DNA of 64,000 nucleotides from contig NZ_BHZC01000001.1 of NCBI RefSeq assembly GCF_003865135.1, positions 9,238,001-9,302,000 of the forward strand, written 5' to 3'. Source of the stretch: Streptomyces chrestomyceticus JCM 4735. Its GTDB lineage: Bacteria; Actinomycetota; Actinomycetes; Streptomycetales; Streptomycetaceae. A program made the position numbers and the translations under genes. The notes under the pieces were generated by a model, which saw only the letters and a program-made list of their open reading frames with translations, was not told where the DNA came from and did not search any database. This document shows, piece by piece, positions 52,432-62,040 of the stretch. Each line of letters begins with the position of its first letter. The stretch's first letter is position 1.

Positions 52432-53397
52432 TCAGCGTGAGGAAGGGGTGGCCGGCCCTTCGTCGCTCCAGGCGACGAGGGACCGGCTTGCGGAGATCTC
52501 CTGGTCGCGGGTGTCCACGGCGCGTGCCAGGGCTGCGTCCAGTTCGCCGAGCCTGCTCTCGACGGTGCCGAGGGCACCCGCGATCCGGTCCAGTGCGTCG
52601 TCACCGCTTCCCGGCTGCGCGGACTCGGCCAGCGACTCGACGATGCGGTGGTTGACCTGGGCCCAGGTGGCGAGCTGCGCCAGCCGTTCGCGCTCGGCGC
52701 GCACCTGGTCCCTCCGCTGCTCGGCCTCGGTCGCGGCTTCCTCCGCACCGGCCAGCTCGCTCTCGGCCTCGGCGAGATCGTGTTGCGCTTCGGCGGCTCG
52801 CTCCAGTGCCTGGCGCACCGGCGTGGCCAGCCGCGTCAGCCGCTCCTCGGACAGTCGCAGCAGCTCACCGCTGCCCAGCCGGACGGCTTCCTCGGTGCCG
52901 TCGGCGTGTTCGCGCAGCAGCGTCAGGCGGGCGTCGAGCACATCGCGCTGCTCCCGTACGTCTTCCAGGGCCTCCACCAGCCGTTCCAGGCGGCGGACCT
53001 CGGCGACCTGGGCCCGGAGGTCCGCCAACTCCGCCAGGCGTGCGTCGAGGTCGCTCCGGGCCCCGGCCAACTCGTCACGCTGGTGGCGCAACTCACGTAT
53101 TTGTGCGCCCAGTTCGGTGAGTTCCTGTTGTCGTTCCCGAAGGTAGGACTCCACGTCCGGGCCGGGGCGAGCCGCCCGCAGCAACGACGGCACCGCCCCG
53201 GCGAGCCCGGACACCGAGCCGATGGCATCGTCCAGCAGGAAGACCGCTTCGGTGGTCACGTCCTCCGGCGCCTCAGCGGCCAGCCGGGCGACGGCCTGCG
53301 CCGCCCACTCCAGCGACCAGCGCAGAGCGTGCAATGCGTCCTGGTCCGTGCCGCGCGCCGCCGCCTCGGTGACGCGCCCTCTCGTCCCGTCGTTCAT
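52432..53397 (-). CDS. Coiled-coil protein, second chaperone module
   Basis: This 321-residue protein has no recognised family. An N-terminal part (1-100) is helical. Residues about 105-260 contain strong coiled coils, for example LRHQRDELAGARSDLDARLA and EQRRDQVRAERERLAQLATW. The C-terminus has a polar tail. ATG 53397 overlaps the TGA of the reduced Hsp70-like gene as ATGA, so both are produced together. Together with that gene it mirrors the coiled-coil/Hsp70 pairing of the plus-strand operon. It could be a GrpE-like partner, but the wing domain is not evident. Confidence 0.75.
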   Translation of the reverse strand: MNDGTRGRVTEAAARGTDQDALHALRWSLEWAAQAVARLAAEAPEDVTTEAVFLLDDAIGSVSGLAGAVPSLLRAARPGPDVESYLRERQQELTELGAQIRELRHQRDELAGARSDLDARLAELADLRAQVAEVRRLERLVEALEDVREQRDVLDARLTLLREHADGTEEAVRLGSGELLRLSEERLTRLATPVRQALERAAEAQHDLAEAESELAGAEEAATEAEQRRDQVRAERERLAQLATWAQVNHRIVESLAESAQPGSGDDALDRIAGALGTVESRLGELDAALARAVDTRDQEISASRSLVAWSDEGPATPSSR

Positions 53398-54572
53398 CCC
53401 GTGTCCCCCGTCCTCGCTCCGGCCGGGCCGTTCAGCGGCAGTAGTACCGTCTCCCCGCCGTCCTTCGGACGCAAGGCCAGCACACCGGGCCCGCTCCCCG
53501 CCGAGTGCAGGCCCAGGCGGTACCGTCCCGGGCGCAGAGCAGGACAGGGCACGCGGATCTCCGTGTCGCCCAGCCGGATCCGGACGTCGGGGCGGTGCCC
53601 GTCGGGCACGTCTACGGTCACGTCGTGAGCGTCGTCTCGTACGGACGTGCTTGAAGCCTCCTCGCCGGACTCCCGTACGGCCAGGGCAACAGGCCCGCCA
53701 GGAAGAGCCAGCGGAAGGTCTGCCTCGGTGAGCAGGCCCTGATGGACGCGGTGGACGCGCAGACTCAGCCGGTGGCGGGCCGTCTCGGGAGCCTGGACGG
53801 AACCGCGCGCGACGCGCAGCGCTCCCAGCGCGGCCGCGTGCTCCTCCAGCACACGGACCGGCGCGCCGGTCGCGGCCTCCTGGACGGCGGACCCGGCGAG
53901 CGGATGCCGGCGAAGGCCGCCGCCGAGAAGGATCTGCGATACGCCCTCCGAGGCTGTCGGCCCGGCCAGGATCGGGGAGAGCGCCGACCGCAGGGCCTGT
54001 TCGACGGGTGCGAAGGCGTCCAGTACGGCTCCGGCCGTCATCTCCTGCGGCAGCCACAGCGGCGCCGCCCGGTACCGGGCCTGTACCCGCGCCCGGGACA
54101 GCAACAGCGCGGCACGCCTGGCCTCCTGCGGATTCTCCGGCTCTCGCGGCGACGTGACGGGCGACCCGGCGCCCACCGTCCGCCACTCGACACCGGACGA
54201 CAGCGTCACGGACTGCCAGCGCACACCACACACGGCAGCTACGACTCCGTCCGCCTCCAGCCGGCACACCAGGTGCCTCCCGGAGGACTGATCCAGTGAG
54301 GCAGCGGCCGCCACCGCTCTGGGTACGAACTGGCGCAGTGGCATCCCCAGGTCCCCGGCGAGTTCGCCGTACAGTGCCTCCCGGCGGGCCGCTCCGGGCG
54401 TGTCGAACCACTGCTCCGGCACGGCGAGTACCAGACCGTCCACCGGCTCCGTGAGACCCCGCAGATATGCCCCGGGCCCGGAGACGAAGGGCTCCGGCGG
54501 CCGGACACCGTCCGCCGCGCCGGTCACGGCGACACCCGCCGCGACATCGATACCCACGAACACGGCCACCAC
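53394..54572 (-). CDS. Reduced Hsp70/actin-fold protein (predicted)
   Basis: This protein of about 392 residues begins VFVGIDVAAGVAVTG, which recalls the phosphate-1 loop of Hsp70/actin folds, although the second residue set (usually D-L-G-T-T) is changed. It later carries ILLGGGLRRHPL, like the adenosine motif. The first 280 residues are therefore probably an ATPase-like domain with weak catalytic residues. The last 100 are beta-rich with RIRLGDTEIRVPCPA. No DnaJ-type partner is visible. The start is a GTG at 54572 or 54569, without a good ribosome site. It is convergent with the plus-strand operon and divergent from the trypsin module. Confidence 0.6.
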   Translation of the reverse strand: MVAVFVGIDVAAGVAVTGAADGVRPPEPFVSGPGAYLRGLTEPVDGLVLAVPEQWFDTPGAARREALYGELAGDLGMPLRQFVPRAVAAAASLDQSSGRHLVCRLEADGVVAAVCGVRWQSVTLSSGVEWRTVGAGSPVTSPREPENPQEARRAALLLSRARVQARYRAAPLWLPQEMTAGAVLDAFAPVEQALRSALSPILAGPTASEGVSQILLGGGLRRHPLAGSAVQEAATGAPVRVLEEHAAALGALRVARGSVQAPETARHRLSLRVHRVHQGLLTEADLPLALPGGPVALAVRESGEEASSTSVRDDAHDVTVDVPDGHRPDVRIRLGDTEIRVPCPALRPGRYRLGLHSAGSGPGVLALRPKDGGETVLLPLNGPAGARTGDTG

Positions 54573-54746
54573 CCGCCCGCGCCCACCACACCCGTGCGCA
54601 CTCCGCACGCCCCAGAGTAGCCCTCCCGGCGGACGCCCGTCCGTCCACCGGAAAAATGACGTCGTCGCGGACTCGGCCCCGGAGAGCGGGACTAGACTCG
54701 AAGCGCACTTCGGTCGGGCCGGGCTGGTCAATGGGGGGGGCGGCAC
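54573..54746. promoter_or_regulatory. Divergent control region between the chaperone and trypsin modules
   Basis: 174 bases separate the reduced Hsp70 gene from the CU044_2847 gene. TAGACT at 54693-54698 is a good -10 for the plus-strand genes, but no clear -35 stands 17 bases upstream (gactcg at 54670). A long G-run before 54747 is the ribosome site. Confidence 0.4.
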
Positions 54747-55079
54747 ATGAGTGATCTGGTGCGGTTCAGGACGGCGGGTGGCGAGGACATGCTCGTCGAG
54801 GTCGACAGCGCCTCGCCCGGCCTGGAGAACGTGGCGCGCGGCGACAACGGCATCCTGGAAGCGGCCCGGAGCCTCGACGAGATGCTCACCGGAGCCCGGC
54901 CCACGATCGACGCGGTACTGGACTGGCTCCGTCGCCTGGCGCCCGACGAGTACGAGGTCGGGTTCGGCATCAAACTGAACGCCGAGGCCGGGGTGGTCGT
55001 CGCCAAGACCTCCGCCGAGGGGCACTTCACCGTACGGCTGGGCTGGCGCGGGGACGAGCCCGCCGCTCCGACCGGCTAG
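54747..55079 (+). CDS. CU044_2847 (trypsin-co-occurring domain) family protein
   Basis: This 110-residue protein fits the family called CU044_2847, known for lying next to trypsin-like proteins in bacteria. It opens MSDLVRFRTAGGEDMLVEVD, then has a helical middle, LDEMLTGARPTIDAVLDWLR, and the closing beta hairpin EYEVGFGIKLNAEAGVVVAKTSAEGHFTVRLGW in two segments. A long G-run upstream of ATG is the ribosome site. The gene precedes the trypsin fusion by ten bases. By family association it probably regulates or is a partner or substrate of the protease. The function is not experimentally known to me. Confidence 0.82.
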   Translation: MSDLVRFRTAGGEDMLVEVDSASPGLENVARGDNGILEAARSLDEMLTGARPTIDAVLDWLRRLAPDEYEVGFGIKLNAEAGVVVAKTSAEGHFTVRLGWRGDEPAAPTG

Positions 55080-55089
55080 GCAGCCCGCG

Positions 55090-58000
55090 GTGTCCTCCCA
55101 CTGGGAACGGGCAGCGTGGCTGGTGACCGTCGCCCGTGCCGAAGGCCGGCCGCCCAGTGGCGCCGGCGTACTGGTCACCGACCGGCACGTACTCACCTGC
55201 GCCCATGTTGCCGCCGCGGCCGCAGACCGGGCCGAGCCGCCCGACACCCCCGTGTCCGTGCGGTTCCAGTGGGCCGGGCCGCACGATCCGATACCTGCGG
55301 CTGTGGTGGCCGGGGGCTGGCACCCGCAGGACGCCAAGGGGCGCCGGGGCGACCTGGCCGTGCTCGAACTGCGGGGCCCGTTGCCACCGTCGGCCGCCCC
55401 CGCACCCCTGATCAGCACCCAGAACGGCACGGCCGGCCACGGCTTCCACGTGTACGGCTATCCCCAGAACCACGAAACCGGCGGCGTCCCGGCCTACGGA
55501 ACCGTCCGCGGCGCCGCGGAACACGAGTGGATCGGGCTGGAGTCGGAGTCCGCCCTCGGCCACGCCCTCGCCCCCGGCTTCTCCGGCTCCCCGGTGTGGG
55601 ACCGCACCCTGGGGGGCGTGATCGGCATCGTCACCACCCGGGACAGGCCGTCGCAGGGCCAGGACACGCGGACGTCGTACGCGATCCCGGTCGAGACCCT
55701 GGCCAGGTACTGGCCGCCACTGCGCGACCTCGTCCGCGACCCGGTCAGCGAGGCACAGCGGGCCGCACTCGAAGAGCTGCTCGCCCTGCCACTGGACGCC
55801 GCGGGCGAACTGCCCAGGCTGCACGACGTCCGCATCTACGACATGGGCGTCACCTCGTCCAAGGACCTCCAGGACCACCCGGACCCGCCCTACGTTCCCC
55901 GGCTCCAGGAGGACCGAGCACTGGACGAGGCGCTGCGCACCAGGCCGTTCGTCCTGCTGGCGGGGGACGCCAAGGCCGGGAAGTCCCGCACTCTTGTCGA
56001 GAGCCTGCGCCGCGTACTGCCGCACGGCACACGCCTCATCGTGCCCGGACCTGCCCCCTCGGCCCCTGGCGGTATCGCCGCTCTGCCGCTGCCTACCGGA
56101 GGCGACGGCGCGGTGCTGTGGCTGGACGACATCGACGAATATCTCCGGCCCGGCGGCATGGATACCAAGGTGCTCGACGCCTACCGGTCCATGCGGCCCT
56201 CGGTCCTGGTGGTCGCCACCATCACCTCCGAGTGGCTGGGCCGCATCCTCACCCCCAAGGGTGAGGTGAACCGCGCGGCCCGGAGGGTGCTGGACAGAGC
56301 GCCGCAGCCGGTCGTGCTGCCGCGGCTGCTCCGTCAGGAGGATCTCGCGGACGCCCGTCGCCTGTACCCGGACGAGGACTTCACCGACCGCGGGATCGGC
56401 GAGCTGATGGTCGCCGCGCCTCTGGTGGAAGCGCGCTTCAACGGCGGCCGCGCCGGCTGTCCCGAGGGGTGGGCGGTGGTCCTGGCCGCGGCGGACTGGC
56501 ACCGTATGGGCTGCGAGGGGGAACTCACCGGTGCGGCGCTGGCGGGGCTCTTCACGCACTACCTGGAGGCCGGGCCGAGCCACCGCGCCGCCACCGACGC
56601 CGCCCTGCACTCCGGGATCGCCTGGGCGACCGAGCCGGTGGCGGGCAGCATCGCGCTGCTGACCGAGTACAGCCGGACGGGTGCACCGGGGCCGGGCGGC
56701 GAGGCCGACGGCCGCCGTTATGAGGCGTTCGCCTACCTGCCCGGGTACCTGGACAGTCGCGACGACCCGGACACCGCCCGCGTCCCTCGCTTCGCCTGGG
56801 ACTGGGCGGTCCGCGGCACCCCCGCCGACCAACTGCTCGGTGTCGCCTTCGCCGCGTTCACCCGGGAAGAGGGTGAGGCGGCCCAGAGCGCACTGGAGCG
56901 CGCCCTCGCCGAGGCCACGGACCGCGACGTCGTCGCCTGGGCGGCCCTGATGCTCGGCGAACTGGCGATGTACCGCAGTGACTTGGCCAGAGCCAAAAGC
57001 CTGTTGGAACGAGCGACCGACTGCGATTCACCGGACGTCGTGTCCTTCGCCCAGGTCGACCTGGCCGCCGTACTGCAGCTCTCCGGCGACCTGGACGCCG
57101 CGTGCGCGGTGCTGGAGACGGTGATCGCCTCCGGTGACCCGCTCGCAGTGCCCCTGGCGCAGGCAAGTCTCGGCGGACTGCTGCTCGGGCAGGGCGCGAC
57201 CGACCGGGCCAGGGAACTCCTCGAAACGGCCCTGCGGTCCGGGGACTCACAGGTCGTGCCGCTGGTCCAGATCGGCTTCGGCGGCCTGATCGTGCAGCGC
57301 GGCGAGATGACCGGAGCGGCCACCACGGTCAAACGGGAGCCGTCCGGGCCCGCCTCTCCGGAACCGCCCTCCCGCTTCGGCACTGCGGGCCCGCTGAACC
57401 TGCCACGGGCCGTACGGCAGTCCGCCATCTCCTCGGCGGTGCCACTGGCCCAGCTCAACCTGAGCGCGGCCCTGGTGGGCGAAGGCGAACTGGAACAGGC
57501 CGACGAACTGCTCCACTCGGCCCTGCGGTCCGGAAACCCGATGGTGGTGCCGCTGGCCCAGGCGAACCTGGGGGGCCTGCACATTCAGCGGGGCGAGCTG
57601 GAAGAAGCCCGTGAACTCCTGGACGCCGCGGCGGCCTCGCGGCACGTCTTCGCCGCCGAACACGCGCAGGTGACCCTTGCCTGGCTGTTCTGTCTGACGG
57701 AGCGGTACGACGAGGCGACCGAGATCCTGCGGCGCGCCGTCGGCTTCACCAACCCGGAACAGGTGCTGCGGGCACGGTGCCTGCTCAGCACGGTGCACGC
57801 GGCACGCGGGGACTACGCGGCCGCTGCCGAGGAACTGCAGCCGGTGGTCGACTCCGCCGACTCCGACTGGCCGCTGCTCGCCCGTACGGACCAAGGTCTG
57901 TACTGGTGCCAGGCAGGGCAGTACGAGCGGGCCCGTACCGCGCTGAGCGAGATGGCGGGGGCCGGTCACCCGGAACAGTCGCCGCGCGCCGCCGATCTCC

Positions 58001-59541
58001 TCGGGGACCTGGAAGCGGCGCAGGAGAACTGGGCACAGGCAGAGGCCGCATACCGTACGGCGATCGACAGCCAACACCCGCTCTGGTCACCCATGGCCGG
58101 ATTCGACCTCGCCGTGATGTTCAACCGGCTCGGTGACCGGCGGGACCAGGACCTGCTCGCCGAGGTCGCGGCGTCCCGGGAGCCCGATCTGGCACCGCGC
58201 GCCGCGGACCTGCTCGGGGACGTACTGGCCGCACGGGGTGACTGGGCGGAAGCCGAGGCCGCGTATCGGCGTGCCATCGATGCCGCGCACCCGCACTGGT
58301 CGGCCGTCGCCCGGCTGGACCTGGCGATGATGCTGGCGGACCGGAGCGAACTGGCCCGCTCGGAGGCCCTGTTCAGGGCGGAATCCACGTCCGGCTCGGC
58401 ACTGGCGGAGGTCGCCGAGGCATTCCTGGGCATCCTGCTGGTGCAGCAGCCAGGGCGTGCGGCGGAGGGACGTCCGCTGCTGGAGCGGCTCGTGACGTCC
58501 GACTCCGACACGGCCGCGGACCTCTGCCGGGTGCAGTTGGGCAAGCTGGCGGTGGACGAAGGCCGCACGGAGGAGGCGACCGCGCTCTTCGAAGCGCTGC
58601 TGGACTCCACCAGCGAGGTCGCCGTCTCGGTGATCCCACTCGCCCGCGCCCACCTGGGCGCGATCCTGCTCCAGCAAGGCCACGTGGACGAGGCACTGGA
58701 ACGGCTCGACGAGACGGACTTCGACCACCCGGGCGCCGCGGCGGTGGCACTGCTGAGCTACGGCGAGTACCTGATCGAGGTGGGCGACACCACGGCCGCC
58801 CAGGAGTACCTGAACACGGCACTCGGCCTGGAAGTGCCGGACACCGTCCCGAAGGCCCTCGCGCTGCTCGGCGTGGCCCAGCTAGCGGAAGGCGACCTCG
58901 ACGGGGCCAGGACGGCCCTGACGGAGGCGCTGGCCACCGGCACCCCAGCGATCGAACCGCTCACCCGCCGCTACCTCGGCAGTGCCCTGGCCAGGCTGGG
59001 GCACCTCGCGGAGGCCCGGGACACCCTCCTCCCGCTGGCCCGCTCGGACGACTCCGTCCACCGGCCCCAGGGTCTGGTCATCCTCGGGCAACTGGCCATG
59101 CTCGACGGACACACCGACCAGGCACATGACTGGCTCACCCAAGCAGCGGCGTCGGACGACCCCGAGGCTCGCAGCCGCGCCCGCCAGGCACTCGACGAGG
59201 TCGGGGCCACGCCCGTCCCGTCCCTGGGTACCGGTCCGCCGCCAGGGATCACAGGGCCGGAGCCCGCCGGCGTAGTACCTCCGGCCGCAGCCCCCGTAGA
59301 GCCCACCCTGTCCCCAGGCCAGGCACGCTCACCTGCCGGTGACGACCCACCCGAGCCGTCGTTCCACGCAGCAAGCCTGCCGACCGGCCTCCTCCTCGTC
59401 TTCGGCCGGATCGCCGAGGGGGAGGGGCTGCCGGACGAGGCCCACTACTGGTTCGAGCGGGCGCTCGCCACCGGCGAGCGCACCAGGGAGGCACAGGCAC
59501 TGCTGGCTTCGCTCACGAGCGACGACGGACCCGCTGCGTGA
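55090..59541 (+). CDS. Trypsin-P-loop NTPase-TPR fusion protein
   Basis: This 1483-residue protein combines three parts. A chymotrypsin-fold protease (about 5-215) has the full triad His39 (LTCAHVA), Asp88 (GDLAVLEL) and Ser165 (GFSGSP). An NTPase-like region (about 245-530) has P-loop GDAKAGKS (292-299) and Walker B LWLDDIDE (343-350). Residues about 590-1390 are more than a dozen TPR-like repeats, followed by a Pro-rich linker and one more repeat. No signal peptide is present, so it acts in the cytosol. The plan resembles STAND-type effectors, in which a sensor superstructure and an NTPase switch control a protease. The start is GTG at 55090, ten bases after the small partner gene. Confidence 0.9.
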   Translation: MSSHWERAAWLVTVARAEGRPPSGAGVLVTDRHVLTCAHVAAAAADRAEPPDTPVSVRFQWAGPHDPIPAAVVAGGWHPQDAKGRRGDLAVLELRGPLPPSAAPAPLISTQNGTAGHGFHVYGYPQNHETGGVPAYGTVRGAAEHEWIGLESESALGHALAPGFSGSPVWDRTLGGVIGIVTTRDRPSQGQDTRTSYAIPVETLARYWPPLRDLVRDPVSEAQRAALEELLALPLDAAGELPRLHDVRIYDMGVTSSKDLQDHPDPPYVPRLQEDRALDEALRTRPFVLLAGDAKAGKSRTLVESLRRVLPHGTRLIVPGPAPSAPGGIAALPLPTGGDGAVLWLDDIDEYLRPGGMDTKVLDAYRSMRPSVLVVATITSEWLGRILTPKGEVNRAARRVLDRAPQPVVLPRLLRQEDLADARRLYPDEDFTDRGIGELMVAAPLVEARFNGGRAGCPEGWAVVLAAADWHRMGCEGELTGAALAGLFTHYLEAGPSHRAATDAALHSGIAWATEPVAGSIALLTEYSRTGAPGPGGEADGRRYEAFAYLPGYLDSRDDPDTARVPRFAWDWAVRGTPADQLLGVAFAAFTREEGEAAQSALERALAEATDRDVVAWAALMLGELAMYRSDLARAKSLLERATDCDSPDVVSFAQVDLAAVLQLSGDLDAACAVLETVIASGDPLAVPLAQASLGGLLLGQGATDRARELLETALRSGDSQVVPLVQIGFGGLIVQRGEMTGAATTVKREPSGPASPEPPSRFGTAGPLNLPRAVRQSAISSAVPLAQLNLSAALVGEGELEQADELLHSALRSGNPMVVPLAQANLGGLHIQRGELEEARELLDAAAASRHVFAAEHAQVTLAWLFCLTERYDEATEILRRAVGFTNPEQVLRARCLLSTVHAARGDYAAAAEELQPVVDSADSDWPLLARTDQGLYWCQAGQYERARTALSEMAGAGHPEQSPRAADLLGDLEAAQENWAQAEAAYRTAIDSQHPLWSPMAGFDLAVMFNRLGDRRDQDLLAEVAASREPDLAPRAADLLGDVLAARGDWAEAEAAYRRAIDAAHPHWSAVARLDLAMMLADRSELARSEALFRAESTSGSALAEVAEAFLGILLVQQPGRAAEGRPLLERLVTSDSDTAADLCRVQLGKLAVDEGRTEEATALFEALLDSTSEVAVSVIPLARAHLGAILLQQGHVDEALERLDETDFDHPGAAAVALLSYGEYLIEVGDTTAAQEYLNTALGLEVPDTVPKALALLGVAQLAEGDLDGARTALTEALATGTPAIEPLTRRYLGSALARLGHLAEARDTLLPLARSDDSVHRPQGLVILGQLAMLDGHTDQAHDWLTQAAASDDPEARSRARQALDEVGATPVPSLGTGPPPGITGPEPAGVVPPAAAPVEPTLSPGQARSPAGDDPPEPSFHAASLPTGLLLVFGRIAEGEGLPDEAHYWFERALATGERTREAQALLASLTSDDGPAA

Positions 59542-59571
59542 CCACCTCGCCCCGTGTTCCGCCCTGTCGGC

Positions 59572-60375
59572 TCAGTCCTTCAGGCCGTAGAAGCGAATCG
59601 GCGAGTTCGGCTGGAAACCGATACGCGGATACACCGGGGCCCCGGCGGCGGTCGCGTGCAGAACAGCGCGGGTCAGGCCGGTGGCCCGGGCGCCTTCGTA
59701 CAGCGCCTTGCGGGTGACCGCCTCGCCGTAACCCCTGCGCTGCCACTGCGGGTCGGTGGCGACGAGAACGACGAACAGGCGGCCCTCCGCTTCGACCGTG
59801 GCGGCGCACGCGACCGGCACGTCACCTCGCATGCCCAGGTAGGCGTACACGTCGTTCTTCCAGAGCGCGGATCCGGCGAGGCCGTCGCGGCCCGCCTCCA
59901 AGGGGAAGCCGTAAGCGCGGGAGTTGATGTCCGCGTAAGCCCGCACCTGCTCCTCGGTGCGCACGCGCGTGAACGTCAGCTCGGGGTGGGCCGGTTCCGG
60001 TATGGGAAGCAGGTCCCCGGCCATGCCCGTACCGGGGAAGGCGTACTGCAGCCCCGCCTGCTCAGCCGCCGTGTCCATCGCGGAACGGGCCTCGCCGTCG
60101 AGAAGGTCCTCGAAGAGCCACAGGAAGCCCGGGTACTTCTTCGTACGCATGATGTCCGCTGCCTGGCCCAGACGGTGTCCGAGAGCCTCCGCGTCCACGC
60201 CCACATCGGTCAGGGTGACGCAGTTCCAGAATGCGAAGGGGCAATCCGCCCAACGGACGGCGATCCCCGGGAGATCACGTACGTCCGCATGCGCGTCGCG
60301 GTCGAGCACCATGGAGCGCCAGACCACGGTGAGCTGGCGCGCCGATTCGACGGACTCCGTGAGATGGTCGGTCAC
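59572..60375 (-). CDS. GNAT-family N-acetyltransferase
   Basis: This 267-residue protein has a C-terminal GNAT domain (about 130-250) with the acetyl-CoA loop VATDPQWQRRGYGEAVTR, the beta-bulge region LFVVLVATDP and the closing HATAAGAPVYPRIGF. The N-terminal 120 residues are a family extension of unclear role. GTG at 60375 is the start. It is convergent with the trypsin fusion gene, with 30 bases between the stops and no hairpin. The substrate is unknown. Confidence 0.88.
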   Translation of the reverse strand: MTDHLTESVESARQLTVVWRSMVLDRDAHADVRDLPGIAVRWADCPFAFWNCVTLTDVGVDAEALGHRLGQAADIMRTKKYPGFLWLFEDLLDGEARSAMDTAAEQAGLQYAFPGTGMAGDLLPIPEPAHPELTFTRVRTEEQVRAYADINSRAYGFPLEAGRDGLAGSALWKNDVYAYLGMRGDVPVACAATVEAEGRLFVVLVATDPQWQRRGYGEAVTRKALYEGARATGLTRAVLHATAAGAPVYPRIGFQPNSPIRFYGLKD

Positions 60376-60505
60376 CGTACCCCCTGATGCGTCGAGTTCA
60401 TGCAGGCACCTGAGCAGGTGGTGGACGACTCCGGTGCCGGTCGGTCAGAGGGGACTCTACTGGCGACGCGACGGCACGACGACACGGAGGCTGGACGGCG
60501 TGGGA

Positions 60506-62038
60506 TCATCGGCCACTGCCGCCGAACTGGTCGGTTTCGGCGGGGGAGTCGGAATGGGGTACGTGGTACGACCGGCGCCCGACGCGCCACCACAGGGCAG
60601 CCATGACGAGGGCCACCGCCACGGCGACGGGGGTGTAGTTGAAGCTCGTGCCGGTGACCGGGCTGGTCTGCGGCAACAGGAACAGCACCGTGGCCGCGCC
60701 GGCCCACACCACCGCCACCCAGCCGACCGGCCGGCTCCAGCGGCCCAAGTGCCAGGGCCCCGGGGTGAACCGGTCGCGGTGGCGCAGCCGTAGCAGTACC
60801 GGGATGGCGTACGCCGGCGTGAAGCCCACGACGGAGATCGCGGTCACCGCCGAGAACGCCGTGGCGGAGTACAAGGACGGCAGCGCGAGTACGAAGGCGG
60901 CACCGACCGCGAGCCAGACGGCATGGGACGGGACGGCCGTACGCCGACTGACCTGCTGCCACCGCGCCGAACCCGGCAGGGCACCGTCCCGGGCGAAGGC
61001 GTAGATCATGCGGCTGGCGGAGGCGGTCACGGCGTAGCCGCACAGGAACTGCGCCACGATGATCACCAACAGCAGCACCTTGGCCACGGCCACCCCGAGG
61101 GCGTCCAGCAAGATCTGGGCGACCGGTACGCCGGTCGGCCCGGCCAGAGTCGTGGCGTAGTCCTGCACGGCGAACAGCAACGCGGCCAGCAGGACGCCGC
61201 CGGCCAGCCAGGACACCGCCACCGAGCGGACGATCCCACGGGCCGCGGCGACAGCGGCCCGGCTGGTCTCCTCGCTCAGGTGCGCCGAGGTGTCGTAGCC
61301 GGCCAAGGCGAACACCGGGAGCAGCATGCCCAGCAGGATCACGTAGACGGGGGAACTCCAGCCGGTGTTGTTGGTGAATTCGGAGAACACGAACCCGGCG
61401 GACTGGTGGTGAGAAGGGAGAAAGGTCAGAGCGCCGATGATGACCACGGCCCCCACCAGGTGCCACCAGGCACTCAGGGACGTCAGGACATTCATCAGCC
61501 GAGTGCCGAAAAGGTTCAGGATCGCGTGCAGCGCGAGGACGACCGCGTACAGGATCAGCAGGGAACCCGGGGCCGGCGCGTAACCGAACTGCAGGTTGGC
61601 CCAGGCGGCGGTGAATGTCGCGATGCCGTAGTCCTGGGCGGCGATCCCGCCCAGCAGGCCCAGGAGGTTGAGCCAGCCGGTGTACCAGCTCCACCGCTCG
61701 CCGCCGAGCTGGCGCGCCATGTAGTACAGACCACCGCTGGTGGGGTAGCGAGAGGTGATCTCCGCCAGGGCCGCCGCCAGGCACAGCACCAGCGGCCCGA
61801 CAGCGAGCCATCCCCACATGATCACGGCGGGACCGCCGGAGTTCAGGCCGTAGCCGAACAGCAGCAAGGTCCCCGACATGATGGAAATGACCGACAGGGA
61901 CGCGGAGAAATTCCCGAACGCGCCCAGACGACGCTGCAACTGCTGGGTGTAGCCCAGCGATTGGAGCGTGCGCGCGTCCTCCCCGCTGTCGTGCGGGGGT
62001 TCCGGTTGCCGGCTTCGTGCATGAGCGGGAGTACGCAC
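60506..62038 (-). CDS. APC-family amino-acid permease
   Basis: This 510-residue transporter has about 12-13 membrane segments after a polar lead of about 40 residues. The first helix has the GABA-permease/amino-acid-transporter pattern FSASLSVISIMSGTLLLFGYGL, and AAALAEITSRYPTSGGLYYMA follows, the conserved loop of the AAT subgroup. The substrate is probably an amino acid or amine. GTG at 62038 is one start; others are possible downstream. It lies two bases past the stop of the secreted propeller gene and may be translated with it. Confidence 0.9.
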   Translation of the reverse strand: MRTPAHARSRQPEPPHDSGEDARTLQSLGYTQQLQRRLGAFGNFSASLSVISIMSGTLLLFGYGLNSGGPAVIMWGWLAVGPLVLCLAAALAEITSRYPTSGGLYYMARQLGGERWSWYTGWLNLLGLLGGIAAQDYGIATFTAAWANLQFGYAPAPGSLLILYAVVLALHAILNLFGTRLMNVLTSLSAWWHLVGAVVIIGALTFLPSHHQSAGFVFSEFTNNTGWSSPVYVILLGMLLPVFALAGYDTSAHLSEETSRAAVAAARGIVRSVAVSWLAGGVLLAALLFAVQDYATTLAGPTGVPVAQILLDALGVAVAKVLLLVIIVAQFLCGYAVTASASRMIYAFARDGALPGSARWQQVSRRTAVPSHAVWLAVGAAFVLALPSLYSATAFSAVTAISVVGFTPAYAIPVLLRLRHRDRFTPGPWHLGRWSRPVGWVAVVWAGAATVLFLLPQTSPVTGTSFNYTPVAVAVALVMAALWWRVGRRSYHVPHSDSPAETDQFGGSGR

Positions 62039-62040
62039 CG

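Noticed and set aside
43276..59541. Calling the chaperone/protease region a known, named defence system
   Set aside because: I could not match the gene set to a named system from sequence alone. Only a family-level parallel (trypsin-co-occurring and STAND-like proteins) is supported.
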